Shown: positions 38,029 through 46,563, numbered from the stretch's first letter. The stretch is 64,000 nt of DNA from Betaproteobacteria bacterium (GCA_028065725.1 JAPTVL010000435.1:6775-70774); one strand, 5' to 3'. The notes: generated from the letters alone by a model not told the origin. A program made the numbers and translations.

Positions 38029-39415
38029 GACACTTCCCTTGGTGCTGGCCCTCGCTCTCGCTGGCTGTTCTTTCACGCCGGATTACCAGCGTCCCGCGAC
38101 GCCGGTACCGGCCGATTGGCCTGTGAAAGTCGGCGCTGGCGACACGGCGAAAGACGCGGCGAAGGATGCGGCACTGCTTGCCGACTGGCGCGTCTTCTTC
38201 CCCGATCCGCGCCTGCAGACCCTGATCGCAGCCGCGCTGGAACACAACCGCGACTTGCGCATCGCCGTCGGCCGTGTTGATGAAGCGCGCGCACTGGCCG
38301 GCATCGCCCGCGCCGACCGTCTGCCGACCGTCGATCTGGCGGCGCAGCGCGCCGCCGCGCTGACCCCGGCCGACCTCTCCGGCACCGGGCGCCAGCAGAA
38401 CAGCCAGCGTTACGACGTCAATCTGGCCGTGGTCGCCTTCGAACTGGATTTCTGGGGTCGCGTGAAAAGCCTCGACGATGCCGGGCGCGCCAATTTTCTG
38501 GCCAGCGATTACGCGCGCCAGGCCTTCCGTCTGTCGCTGATCGCCGACGTGGCCAACGCCTGGTTCAGCCTGCTGGAATTCGGCGAGCGCCGCGAGCTGG
38601 CAGCGGCCACGCTGAAGAGCCGGGAAGAAACGCGAACCCTGGTCGGCCGCCGCCGCGATGTCGGCCTCGCCGGCGACCTCGACTACCTGCAGGCCGATGG
38701 CGCTTTCCAGAATGCACGGGCCGAAGTCGCCAGCCTCGCACGCAGCCAGGCCGCCGCGGAAAACGCCCTGCGCCTGCTGGTCGGTTCCGCTGCATTCGCC
38801 GCCGAAGACGGCAAGCTGGCGCAACCGGGCCTGGTCGTCGACGTCGCGGCGGGCTTGCCCAGCGAGGTGCTGCTGCGGCGTCCGGACGTCATGGCCGCCG
38901 AGCAGAAGCTGATCGCCGCCAATGCCAATATCGGCGCCGCGCGCGTCGCCTTCCTGCCGAAGATCGTGCTGACTGCCGCGCTTGGCACCGCCAGTCACGG
39001 TCTCTCCGGGCTATTCGAGGCCGGCAGCGGCGCCTGGAGCTTTGTCCCGGCGCTGCGCCTGCCGCTGTTCGACAGCGGCCGCAGCAGCGACAACGTGGAC
39101 CTGGCGACGGCGCGCAAGACCATCGCCGTGGCCGAATACGAAAGGACGATCCAGCAGGCTTTCCGCGAAATCGCCGACCTGCTGGAGGCGCGCCTGCAAC
39201 TGACCGAGCAGCTGCAGGCCCAGGATGCCAATGTCAAGGCACAGGGCCAGCGCTTGGCGATTGTCGATGCGCGCTACAAGGCCGGCGTCTCCAGCCACCT
39301 CGAACTGCTCGACGCCCAGCGCGAGCACTTTGCCGCGCAACAGTCGGCGCTGGCGGTACGGCGCCAGCTGCTGTCGACTGCGGCAAGCTTATACAAAGCC
39401 CTCGCGCTGTTCTGA
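38021..39415 (+). CDS. RND efflux outer membrane channel lipoprotein (OprM/NodT type)
   Basis: A 464-residue TolC-like channel with a lipobox 'LALALAGCS' (Cys near 15) and two repeated helical/beta OEP domains. Typical segments are 'LQTLIAAALEHNRDLRIAVG', 'FELDFWGRVKSLDDAGRANF' and 'LPSEVLLRRPDVMAAEQKL'. It completes the pump. A copy of the dispersed 26-bp motif lies in its N-terminal linker (38125-38150), encoding KVGAGDTAK just before the conserved 'DWRVFFPDPRL'. Confidence 0.94.
   Translation: MRKTLPLVLALALAGCSFTPDYQRPATPVPADWPVKVGAGDTAKDAAKDAALLADWRVFFPDPRLQTLIAAALEHNRDLRIAVGRVDEARALAGIARADRLPTVDLAAQRAAALTPADLSGTGRQQNSQRYDVNLAVVAFELDFWGRVKSLDDAGRANFLASDYARQAFRLSLIADVANAWFSLLEFGERRELAAATLKSREETRTLVGRRRDVGLAGDLDYLQADGAFQNARAEVASLARSQAAAENALRLLVGSAAFAAEDGKLAQPGLVVDVAAGLPSEVLLRRPDVMAAEQKLIAANANIGAARVAFLPKIVLTAALGTASHGLSGLFEAGSGAWSFVPALRLPLFDSGRSSDNVDLATARKTIAVAEYERTIQQAFREIADLLEARLQLTEQLQAQDANVKAQGQRLAIVDARYKAGVSSHLELLDAQREHFAAQQSALAVRRQLLSTAASLYKALALF
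38125..38150 (+). repeat. Dispersed 26-bp motif inside the channel gene
   Basis: The stretch 38126-38148 is identical over 23 bases to the intergenic copy at 51169-51191. It falls in a variable linker and is read in frame as K-V-G-A-G-D-T-A. Confidence 0.5.
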
Positions 39416-39443
39416 CGTCGGTTCACCAGCGGCTGCCGGAGAT

Positions 39444-39704
39444 TTACAGCACGCGCTTGACCGTCAGCGCGCCGCGAATCTGGCCTTCGCTGTAGCCAAC
39501 GGCCTTGTCGGCGGGATAAAGCTCGGTCAGCCTGGCCTTGATTTCGCCGGTGATCTTGTCGGGGCCACCGTGGCAGTTGAGGCAAAGGCCTTGCGTGGGC
39601 AGTGCCTTCATGTAACGCAAGGTGCGCTTGCCGCCCTCGCTGACGATCTCGGCCTTTTCCATCATGGCCGGGTTTTCGCCGGCGGCGCGACGGCGGTCGA
39701 AGTC
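39444..39704 (-). pseudogene. C-terminal remnant of a DUF3365 (Tll0287-like) heme protein
   Basis: The frame reads 'DFDRRRAAGENPAMMEKAEI', then 'LPTQGLCLNCHGGPD' with a CxxCH heme-binding motif, and 'GYSEGQIRGALTVKRVL'. This is the C-terminal third of the DUF3365 heme-sensing domain found in two-component sensors and periplasmic proteins. A TAA stop at 39705-39707 cuts the frame upstream, and no N-terminal domain or signal peptide is found before ubiJ begins. An ATG at 39665 would permit a 73-residue product but would miss most of the fold, so I treat it as a decayed gene. Confidence 0.7.
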
Positions 39705-39737
39705 TTAAAAGATTTCGAGCCGGCGATCAGCCCGGCT

Positions 39738-40310
39738 TCAGCCCAGTCGCTGCAGGCGCTTTTCGAGGCGGGCAGTGTCGTCGCGCAGCCGGTCGATATC
39801 CGCGGCAAAAGCGGCGATATCCGTTTGGCGCGCAATCAGCGGCTGCTCTTCGGTGAAGTATTCGGCCAGGTTGGCGGCGAAGTTCTGTGCCGCCTGCTGC
39901 TGCCAGGCGGCGAATTCCCGGGTTCCGGCCACGATGCGATGCGCCGCGATGTCGCCGACCAGATTCGAAAGATCTTCCTCGGCATCCCAGCGCAGGTTGC
40001 GGATCACGAAACCCAGCGCCTGGGCGAATTCGGCGGAACCCTCGATGCGCGCCGCGCGCATCACGGCATCCTTGCCTTGCAGCGCCAGCAGCGGTGTCGC
40101 CGCCGGCAGCGCAATGCTGACTTCGAGCTCGGCGTCGGCTGCCGGGATGGCGATGAAACCGTCGGCCGCGATCAAAAAAGCCGCCTCGAAAGGCGGCAGT
40201 TTGATTTGCGCGGCATGCCCGGCGAAAGGCATGAGCTTTTCGCGGGCCCATGCCGCCTGCCCGAGCAGGTGGTTGATCGCGGCTTGCAGCGGCGCGGGCA
40301 GGGCTTGCAT
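39738..40310 (-). CDS. ubiJ: Ubiquinone biosynthesis accessory factor UbiJ (SCP2 domain)
   Basis: A 190-residue protein with an N-terminal SCP2-like lipid-binding domain ('MPFAGHAAQIKLPPFEAAFL', 'AALPAATPLLALQGKDAVM' region) and a C-terminal amphipathic coiled coil ('DIDRLRDDTARLEKRLQRLG'). UbiJ with UbiK organises the soluble complex that makes ubiquinone. The gene normally sits between ubiE and ubiB; here ubiE is two genes upstream, and the position for ubiB is occupied by a gene remnant and the RND operon. Confidence 0.85.
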   Translation of the reverse strand: MQALPAPLQAAINHLLGQAAWAREKLMPFAGHAAQIKLPPFEAAFLIAADGFIAIPAADAELEVSIALPAATPLLALQGKDAVMRAARIEGSAEFAQALGFVIRNLRWDAEEDLSNLVGDIAAHRIVAGTREFAAWQQQAAQNFAANLAEYFTEEQPLIARQTDIAAFAADIDRLRDDTARLEKRLQRLG

Positions 40311-40315
40311 GATGC

Positions 40316-41188
40316 CTACTGAATCTGCTGGATGCCGGCGATGTTCCAGCCGCGGCTGCCGTCGGTCGGCTTGACCAGGTGCCAGATCTCGGCAAAGGCC
40401 GCCGGTGCTGCGTCGTCTTCGCGCAACTGGCCGGAGAAGTGCACGCTGGCGATGTGGCGGCTGTCTTCGCTGACGATTTCCAGCAGTTCGGCATTCAGCT
40501 GCATGACGTCGGTTTCCTGCGCCTTGCCGTTGCGCTCCTGATACTGCATCTTGATTTCGGCAAACATCTCGGGCGACGTGAATTCGCGAATGTCGTCCAT
40601 GTCGCCGCGGTCATTGGCGGCCTGCAGGCGCACGAAGTTGAGCTTGGCCTGGCGCAGGAAGCCTTCGACGTCGAAACCGGCCGGAATGCGGCCGGCCGTG
40701 GCATTGGCCGCCGTAGCGCCAGCGCCGACTGTCGAGGCTTCGAACTGTGCGGGCGTGAAGTTCGCCGGGCCGGCGCTGCCGGGAGCGGCGCCGGCGTACT
40801 GCATGCCGGACTGAGGCATGCGTTTGCTCATCAGCCAGCGCACCACGAAAACCGCGGCCATGACCAGCAGCGCGAGCATCAGCATACTGGCGAACCCCTC
40901 ACCCAAACCGAAATGGGAAAGCAGTGCGGCGATGCCGAGACCGGCGGCGAGGCCGGCCAAAGGCCCGAGGAAGCGGCTCATGCCGGCCGGTTTGGGCGCG
41001 GCGGCGGCAGGTGCGGTGGCGGCAGGTGCGGCCGCCGGCTTGCCAGCTGTTGTCGGTGTGGGCGCCGGCGTTGCCTGGCGCTGCATGCCGAAGGACTTGC
41101 TGCCGCCCAGGCGCCGCGCTTCGGCGTCGGGAACCAGCAAACCCAGTCCAACCACCGCCGCAAAGGCGGCAATCACCAGTCGCTTCAT
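40316..41188 (-). CDS. Tim44-like domain membrane protein
   Basis: A 290-residue protein with a signal-like N-terminus ('VIAAFAAVVGLGLLVPDAEA'), an Ala/Pro/Thr linker, one or two membrane segments (about residues 75-115, 'FASMLMLALLVMAAVFVVRW') and a C-terminal Tim44 domain ('FDVEGFLRQAKLNFVRLQAA' to 'WNIAGIQQIQ'). Related bacterial proteins are membrane-bound and of unclear role. The gene is packed between ubiE (16 bases) and ubiJ (5 bases), so it is made together with ubiquinone enzymes; whether it acts in that pathway is unknown. Confidence 0.85.
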   Translation of the reverse strand: MKRLVIAAFAAVVGLGLLVPDAEARRLGGSKSFGMQRQATPAPTPTTAGKPAAAPAATAPAAAAPKPAGMSRFLGPLAGLAAGLGIAALLSHFGLGEGFASMLMLALLVMAAVFVVRWLMSKRMPQSGMQYAGAAPGSAGPANFTPAQFEASTVGAGATAANATAGRIPAGFDVEGFLRQAKLNFVRLQAANDRGDMDDIREFTSPEMFAEIKMQYQERNGKAQETDVMQLNAELLEIVSEDSRHIASVHFSGQLREDDAAPAAFAEIWHLVKPTDGSRGWNIAGIQQIQ

Positions 41189-41204
41189 TGTTCGTTTCTC
41201 CTCG

Positions 41205-41936
41205 TTAGAACTTGTAACCCCGATGCAGCGCGACGACGCCGGCTGTCAGGTTGAATACTTCGACACGTTCCAGTCCGGCTTGTTCCATCATGAGCTTGAG
41301 CGCGGCCTGGTCCGGATGCATGCGGATCGATTCGGCGAGATAGCGGTAGGAATCGGCATCGCCGGCGATTTTCTGTCCCAGCCAGGGCAGCAGCTTGAAC
41401 GAGTAGGCATCGTAGACCTTTTCCAGCGGTTTCCACACCCTGGAGAATTCCAGCACCAGCAGCCGCCCGCCCGGGCGCAGCACGCGGCGCATTTCGGCCA
41501 GCGCGCGGTCCTTGTGCGTCATGTTGCGCAGGCCGAAGGCGACCGTGACGATGTCGAAATGGTTGTCCGGGAAGGGCAGCTTTTCCGCATCGCACTGCGC
41601 CACCGGCGCCAGCACGCCTTCATCGAGCAGGCGGTCGCGGCCGACGCCGAGCATGGCATTGTTGATGTCGGTGAGCCAGACCTGCCCAGTGGCCCCGACC
41701 TTGCGCGCGAAGGCCGAGGACAGGTCGGCGGTACCGCCGGCGACATCGAGTACGCGCTCGCCCGGGCGCGGCGTGGCGATTTCGATGGTGAACTTCTTCC
41801 ACAGGCGATGCAGGCCGGCCGACATGAGATCGTTCATCACGTCGTATTTCTGCGCGACGGACGAGAAGACGCCGGCGACGCGCTGCGCCTTTTCCTTCTC
41901 GTCTACCGTTTCGAAGCCGAAATGCGTTTCCGCCAT
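41205..41936 (-). CDS. ubiE: Ubiquinone/menaquinone C-methyltransferase UbiE
   Basis: A 243-residue SAM-dependent methyltransferase beginning [20 protein letters not shown]. The family signature '[17 protein letters not shown]' is followed by the SAM site '[15 protein letters not shown]' and the second signature '[16 protein letters not shown]'. It methylates the quinone ring carbon. The ATG used lies 1 base after the upstream DUF971 stop; a longer in-frame start would only overlap that gene. Confidence 0.96.
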   Translation of the reverse strand: MAETHFGFETVDEKEKAQRVAGVFSSVAQKYDVMNDLMSAGLHRLWKKFTIEIATPRPGERVLDVAGGTADLSSAFARKVGATGQVWLTDINNAMLGVGRDRLLDEGVLAPVAQCDAEKLPFPDNHFDIVTVAFGLRNMTHKDRALAEMRRVLRPGGRLLVLEFSRVWKPLEKVYDAYSFKLLPWLGQKIAGDADSYRYLAESIRMHPDQAALKLMMEQAGLERVEVFNLTAGVVALHRGYKF

Positions 41937-41937
41937 G

Positions 41938-42360
41938 TCAGTGTTTGCCGCAGCCGCCACCGCTCTTCGGCGGCAGCGTGGTCGAGTCTATATCGCGGCT
42001 GGCGCCGGCCTTTTCAAGCCGCTCCAGGTATTCGGCCCACAGCGATTCATGATTGGCGCCAAGGTGGTAGAGCCAGTCCCAGGAGTAGATGCCGGTGTTG
42101 TGGCCGTCGGAAAAGGTCGGCTGCACCGCATAGTTGCCGACCGGCTCCAGCGCGGTGATCTCGACGTTGCGCTTGCCGGTCTGCAGCGTCTCTTGCCCCG
42201 GCCCGTGGCCGCGCACTTCGGCGGACGGACTGCAGACGCGCAGGAATTCGGCGGGCAGCTGGTAATGACTGCCATTGTCGAAAGTCAGTTCGAGCATGCG
42301 CGACTTTTTGTGTAGCGTGATCTCGGTGGGGATCGGGGTCTTGGTGTCGAGACCGGACAT
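41938..42360 (-). CDS. DUF971 domain protein (gamma-butyrobetaine hydroxylase-like N-terminal domain)
   Basis: A 140-residue protein with the DUF971 core '[20 protein letters not shown]', '[20 protein letters not shown]' and '[20 protein letters not shown]'. The C-terminus '[10 protein letters not shown]' is Gly/Cys/His-rich. The related ApbC-linked and hydroxylase-linked domains are connected with Fe or Fe-S metabolism; the free-standing protein has no settled function. AGGAG lies 8 bases before the ATG. It leads the ubiE-Tim44-ubiJ run. Confidence 0.88.
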   Translation of the reverse strand: MSGLDTKTPIPTEITLHKKSRMLELTFDNGSHYQLPAEFLRVCSPSAEVRGHGPGQETLQTGKRNVEITALEPVGNYAVQPTFSDGHNTGIYSWDWLYHLGANHESLWAEYLERLEKAGASRDIDSTTLPPKSGGGCGKH

Positions 42361-42415
42361 GATGGCAACTCCTTTTCTGGGCCGGCTATGATAGCGCACA
42401 CCGCCGGTCGAATCG

Positions 42416-42433
42416 ATGTCACGGAACCGTCAT
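42416..42433 (+). promoter_or_regulatory. Pho box upstream of phoB
   Basis: ATGTCAC, four bases (GGAA) and CCGTCAT form the 7-4-7 direct repeat of a PhoB site (consensus CTGTCAT-N4-CTGTCAT). It ends 44 bp before the phoB start, so phosphate-dependent autoregulation is likely. Confidence 0.65.
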
Positions 42434-42477
42434 CAAGCCGCAATAGACTGGCACTTGTCCCCTTGTTTGGTAAGGCC

Positions 42478-43164
42478 ATGTCCGCAACGATACTGGTGGT
42501 TGAAGACGAACCGGCGATCCAGTCCCTGATCGAAGTCAATCTGACTCGGGCCGGGCATGTCGTGCAGCTCGCCGCCGATGCCGAATCCGCGCGCCGGTTG
42601 GTGCAGCAGGCGTTGCCCGATCTGGTGCTGCTCGACTGGATGCTGCCGGGAATGAGCGGCATCGATTTCGCGCGCCTGCTGCGCAGCGAGGCGCGCACCC
42701 GCAGCTTGCCGATCATCATGCTCACCGCCCGGGCCGAGGAGCGCGACAAGATCGAAGGTCTCGAAATCGGCGCCGACGACTACGTGACCAAGCCCTTCAG
42801 TCCGCGCGAGCTGGTGGCGCGCATCAAGGCCGTGCTGCGCCGGCATGCGCCACAGGCGACCGAGGATGCGGTCGAGATCGGCGGCCTGCGCCTCGACCCG
42901 GCAACCCACCGCGTCACGGCCGGCAGCGCCGAGGTGAATCTGGGGCCCACCGAATTCCGCCTGCTGCATTTTCTGATGACCCATCCCGAGCGCGTGCACG
43001 GCCGTTCGCAGCTGCTTGACCAGGTCTGGGGCGACCACGTCTTCGTCGAAGAGCGCACCGTCGACGTGCATATCCGCCGCCTGCGCGCCGCGCTCGAGGC
43101 CAGCGGCCACGATGCGCTGATCCAGACCGTGCGCGGCAGCGGCTACCGGATTTCGGCGGCGTGA
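42478..43164 (+). CDS. phoB: Phosphate regulon response regulator PhoB
   Basis: A 228-residue OmpR-type regulator. The receiver domain has the acidic pair in 'LVVEDEPAIQSL', the phosphorylated Asp in 'VLLDWMLPGMSGIDF' and Lys in 'DDYVTKPFSPREL'. The winged helix carries 'LGPTEFRLLHFLMTHPERV' and 'ERTVDVHIRRLRAAL'. The 'LPGMSG' and 'GPTEFRLL' segments are PhoB-typical. It activates phosphate-starvation genes when phosphorylated by PhoR, encoded with a 4-base overlap. Confidence 0.94.
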   Translation: MSATILVVEDEPAIQSLIEVNLTRAGHVVQLAADAESARRLVQQALPDLVLLDWMLPGMSGIDFARLLRSEARTRSLPIIMLTARAEERDKIEGLEIGADDYVTKPFSPRELVARIKAVLRRHAPQATEDAVEIGGLRLDPATHRVTAGSAEVNLGPTEFRLLHFLMTHPERVHGRSQLLDQVWGDHVFVEERTVDVHIRRLRAALEASGHDALIQTVRGSGYRISAA

Positions 43165-44468
43165 AAGCGGTGTTTTCCGAGCTGCTCGCGGCAATCGCGC
43201 TGACCGTCCTGGCGGCCCTGGCCGGATGGTTTGCCGGTGGCGAGCGGAGTGCGCAACTGATGGCGCTCGGCGCCGTCGGGCTGTTTTTTCTACGCCAGCT
43301 GTGGCAGGTGCTGCGCCTGATCCGCTGGGCAGGCTGTCCGCTGGGGACGCCGACGCCGAGCGCCAGCGGCGCCTGGAGTACGGTCTTCGAAGCCCTGTAC
43401 CGGCGCGCCCGGCTGTCAAGTGCCGAACGCGAGCAGGCGACCCAGGAACTGGACCGCTTTCGCCGTGCCGCGGAAGCCCTGCCCGACGGCGTCATGATCC
43501 TCGATGGACACCGCAGCATCGAGTGGATGAATCTGCATGCCGAGGCTTGCCTCGGTCTCAAGGCGTCGGTCGATACCGGTACCCGCATCACCCATCTGTT
43601 GCGTGAACCCGAGTTTCTGGAATATCTCGACAGCCCCGACCATCGCGGCGTGCCGCTGGAATTGCACACCCAGCGCAATCCGGGCCGCAACCTGCAGATC
43701 CAGGCCGCACCTTTCGCGGCCGGCCGTACGCTGCTGCTGGTGCGCGACGTGACGCAGTTGCAGAAGCTGGCCACCATGCGCCGTGACTTCGTCGCCAACG
43801 TCTCGCACGAGCTGAAAACGCCACTGACGGTGACGCTGGGTTTTCTCGAAACGGCGCTCGATGCGCTGGCCGATACGCCGCCGCAGGATCTGGCGCAGTA
43901 TCTGCAGACCGCCGCCGAGCAGGCGCACCGCATGCAGCAGCTGATCGACGACCTGCTGACCCTGTCGGCGCTGGAAACCGATGCGCCGCCGCCGCTCGAA
44001 GATCCGATCGACGTTGGCGCACTGCTGATGGAAATCTGCCGCGAAGTGGAAGCCCTGTCCGCCGGACGGCATCGGATCGTGCTGGACAACCAGGGGCCGC
44101 GGCAGCTGCTCGGCAGCGCCCGCGAACTGCGTTCGGCGTTCGCCAATCTGGCCGGCAATGCGGTGCGCTATTCGCCGCAGGGAGGCGACATCGTGCTGCG
44201 CTGGAGTGCCGAAGGCGAGGCGGGTGGGGCGCGTTTTTCGGTCAGCGACACGGGCATCGGCATCGCCCGCGAGCACTTGCCGCGCCTGACCGAGCGCTTT
44301 TACCGCGTCGATCGCGGCCGCTCACGCGAGGCCGGCGGCACCGGACTCGGCCTGGCCATCGTCAAGCACGTGCTGGAACGGCATCAGGCGGCGCTGCAGA
44401 TCGACAGCGAACCCGGCCGGGGTTCGGTGTTCAGTGCGGTGTTTCCACCGCACCGGGTTCAGTCGTAG
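43161..44468 (+). CDS. phoR: Phosphate regulon sensor histidine kinase PhoR
   Basis: A 435-residue inner membrane kinase with two N-terminal membrane segments (about residues 8-24 and 32-50), a PAS domain ('AAEALPDGVMILDGHRSIEW'), and a HisKA/HATPase pair: phospho-accepting His in 'NVSHELKTPLTVTLGFLE', N box 'LAGNAVRYSP', and G boxes 'DTGIGIAREHLPRLTERFYR' and 'GGTGLGLAIVKH'. The short membrane part without a periplasmic domain is typical of PhoR, which senses the Pst transporter state through PhoU. Its last codons overlap the convergent gene by 10 bases. Confidence 0.93.
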   Translation: MKAVFSELLAAIALTVLAALAGWFAGGERSAQLMALGAVGLFFLRQLWQVLRLIRWAGCPLGTPTPSASGAWSTVFEALYRRARLSSAEREQATQELDRFRRAAEALPDGVMILDGHRSIEWMNLHAEACLGLKASVDTGTRITHLLREPEFLEYLDSPDHRGVPLELHTQRNPGRNLQIQAAPFAAGRTLLLVRDVTQLQKLATMRRDFVANVSHELKTPLTVTLGFLETALDALADTPPQDLAQYLQTAAEQAHRMQQLIDDLLTLSALETDAPPPLEDPIDVGALLMEICREVEALSAGRHRIVLDNQGPRQLLGSARELRSAFANLAGNAVRYSPQGGDIVLRWSAEGEAGGARFSVSDTGIGIAREHLPRLTERFYRVDRGRSREAGGTGLGLAIVKHVLERHQAALQIDSEPGRGSVFSAVFPPHRVQS

Positions 44469-46117
44469 TAATTGCAACGCTCGAATTCGATGCCGCGATC
44501 GATTACCCGGAACAGCTTCAGCACCTGCAGTTTCTGATCGACCATGATTTCGACGTTGCGATCGATACGGAAAGTGCCGGCCGGAACGATCACGCTGGCC
44601 GTTTCGTGCAGCGCGGCGATCGGGGGCAGCAGGAAACCCTGACGCCAGGCCGTGCGAGTGCCGTCGGTTTCGAGCACCCGAAGCGCGATGGGGCGGGCTT
44701 CGCCGGGAAACAGCTGGACCCCGGCCAGCAATGAACTGTCGCCTTCGCGCAGCACCCAGCGGACGTTGCCCAGCACGTAATGCCTGCCATCCGCGACCTT
44801 GGTCGCAACCACCAGGCCGGGGCCGATGCGCGCACCTTCCTTGAGCGGCCGCGTGGCGCGCAGGCCGGACATGGATTCTTCGACCAGCTGCCAGCTTTCG
44901 ATATGCACTTCGCCCTTGTCGCCGGCACCTTTGGTGCGCTGGCTCTGGTCGCCGAAGGTTTCGAATTCCTCCCGTTCGCGGCGTAGTTCCGAATCGCTGC
45001 GGGACGGTGCGCGAAACGCCTGGCGGCCGGAAAGTTCGAAATGCACGGCGTCGAAGCCGGCAACCAGGCTGCAGGCGGTGTTCGTCGGATGACGTTCTTG
45101 CCGGCGTTCGGCGCCGCCCTTGCACCAGCGCTCGAGGACGCGCTGCAGCAACTGGGTGGCGGCCGGTTGCGTGACATCGTCGCCGAGCTGCAGGTCAGCC
45201 GGGGCGCGGCCCTGTTCCAGCAGGGAAATGCGGGCGACCAGGCTCTTCCGGAGTTCGGTGGTTTCCAGCCAGCGGCTGCCGCTCGATGGCTTTGGGATGT
45301 AGGCCGGCGGACCGTCCGAATTGAGGTCGACCCACAGCGGTATGGCGCGATTGCGAATATCCTCGGGCGGCGCGCTCAACAGTGCCAGCTTGAAGCCCCA
45401 GCGCTTTGCCCAGCGCGCCACCCAGGCCAGGTGACGGGCCTGCAGTTCATAGACGCTGGCGGTGGCCAGCAGGTTGCACTCGGCGTAGGCGGCCAGGGCG
45501 CTGGTAGGCACCCGTTTGCCGTGGCGCATCGTGTCATGCACGGAGCGTGCGGCGATGCCGATGGACTCGGTGGCGAAGAATACCTGGTGCAGCTTCTGCC
45601 AGTAGCTGCCGTCCGGCAACTGTCCGCCGCGATTGAAATCCAGCTGCCAGTCGGCAAATACCGCCAGCGTTCGCTGTGCCAGCGTTGCGGCACGGACCGC
45701 GATTTCGCGACTTTCGGCGCATTGCTTGTTCAGGGATTCCAGGGCGGCCGGGTCGGTCATGTCCCCGCAGACTTCATTGAAGCAGCGCAGATAGCCAAGC
45801 GCCAGTTCATGCCAGATGCTCAGGGTGGTGTCCAGCGAGGCCTGTTCATGCGGTACGAGCGGCAACGGCCGGCTGGCGAATTTCACCGCCGCATCGCCCT
45901 GCACCTCGCTCAGGGGGCCGCGCAGGACCTCGAGAATGGCGAAGCGCTCGGTCGCCGGCAGGGTGAATCGATGCAACAGGCTGAGTTGCCGCAGCAGCAT
46001 CGATTGCGCCTGCATGGAATTGGCCAGGGGCACGGTGGCCAGCCATTCCACGCAGCTGTGCGCATCGAGAAAGGCGGGGCTCTGTTCGGTTCCGGTAGGC
46101 GGCAGGTCGAAGTTCAT
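44459..46117 (-). CDS. Conserved protein of unknown function, 552 residues
   Basis: A long, soluble, mostly helical protein without signal peptide or membrane segments. I recognise no enzymatic motif. The last 170 residues look beta-rich ('VVATKVADGRHYVLGNVRWV', 'SLLAGVQLFPGEARPIALRV', 'ASVIVPAGTFRIDRNVEIMV') and could be a PilZ-like barrel, but the RxxxR and DxSxxG motifs expected for c-di-GMP binding are not clear. It overlaps the HIT gene upstream by 4 bases, so both are made from one message, and its end overlaps phoR on the other strand by 10 bases. Confidence 0.7.
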   Translation of the reverse strand: MNFDLPPTGTEQSPAFLDAHSCVEWLATVPLANSMQAQSMLLRQLSLLHRFTLPATERFAILEVLRGPLSEVQGDAAVKFASRPLPLVPHEQASLDTTLSIWHELALGYLRCFNEVCGDMTDPAALESLNKQCAESREIAVRAATLAQRTLAVFADWQLDFNRGGQLPDGSYWQKLHQVFFATESIGIAARSVHDTMRHGKRVPTSALAAYAECNLLATASVYELQARHLAWVARWAKRWGFKLALLSAPPEDIRNRAIPLWVDLNSDGPPAYIPKPSSGSRWLETTELRKSLVARISLLEQGRAPADLQLGDDVTQPAATQLLQRVLERWCKGGAERRQERHPTNTACSLVAGFDAVHFELSGRQAFRAPSRSDSELRREREEFETFGDQSQRTKGAGDKGEVHIESWQLVEESMSGLRATRPLKEGARIGPGLVVATKVADGRHYVLGNVRWVLREGDSSLLAGVQLFPGEARPIALRVLETDGTRTAWRQGFLLPPIAALHETASVIVPAGTFRIDRNVEIMVDQKLQVLKLFRVIDRGIEFERCNYYD

Positions 46118-46563
46118 GGCGATATGTTCAGGCTCGAAAGTTCGGTCTCCAGGGCGCGCTGCAGATGGGCATGGGCAGGCGCTGCGCGTGCAACACCGCT
46201 GCGCTGTGCGGCAGCCCAGATCGGCGCGGGGAAATGACTGTCATCCCGCCAGCGGGGAATGACGTGCCAATGCAGATGCGGCACCATGTTGCCGAGGCTG
46301 GCGAGGTTGATCTTGTCCGGCTGCACGGTCAGGCGCAGGGTGCGCTCGGTGGCCAGCACCACATCCATGATGCGATGTGCATCGTCCGGCGTGAGGGCGC
46401 TCATCTCGGTGACATGCTGCTGGCACACGACGCGGCAATACCCCGGAAAAGCCGTTCCTTCCGGACCGCCTACGCGTACCACTCGGCACAGATCGTTCTG
46501 CCACAGCAGCTCGCCGCCGGGACCTGCACAGAGCTCGCAATCCAAGTAGCTGGTAGCCATCAA
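46114..46563 (-). CDS. HIT family nucleotide-binding protein
   Basis: A 149-residue protein with the histidine triad 'HLHWHVIPRW' near residue 97, preceded by 'KINLASLGNMVP', and an N-terminal Cys pair ('DCELC') that may bind zinc. HIT proteins hydrolyse or transfer nucleotides, for example AMP-lysine or dinucleoside polyphosphates. Its C-terminal half has the extra 'DDSHFPAPIW' segment seen in proteobacterial members. It is translationally coupled to the 552-residue unknown. Two adjacent ATGs are possible starts. Confidence 0.88.
   Translation of the reverse strand: MMATSYLDCELCAGPGGELLWQNDLCRVVRVGGPEGTAFPGYCRVVCQQHVTEMSALTPDDAHRIMDVVLATERTLRLTVQPDKINLASLGNMVPHLHWHVIPRWRDDSHFPAPIWAAAQRSGVARAAPAHAHLQRALETELSSLNISP

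Noticed and set aside
33898..38076. A 1392-codon open frame on the minus strand opposite the RND operon
   Set aside because: GC-rich codons leave few antisense stops. The translation is low-complexity (His/Arg/Asp/Gln-rich) without any domain, while the plus strand encodes clear pump proteins.
39444..39665. A functional 73-residue heme protein
   Set aside because: Although an ATG is present, the frame lacks most of the DUF3365 fold and any export signal, so a remnant is more likely.
40717..40742. Partial motif match in the Tim44-like gene
   Set aside because: It shares GTCGGCGCTGGCG but lacks the ACGG tail and lies in a low-complexity Ala/Gly stretch.
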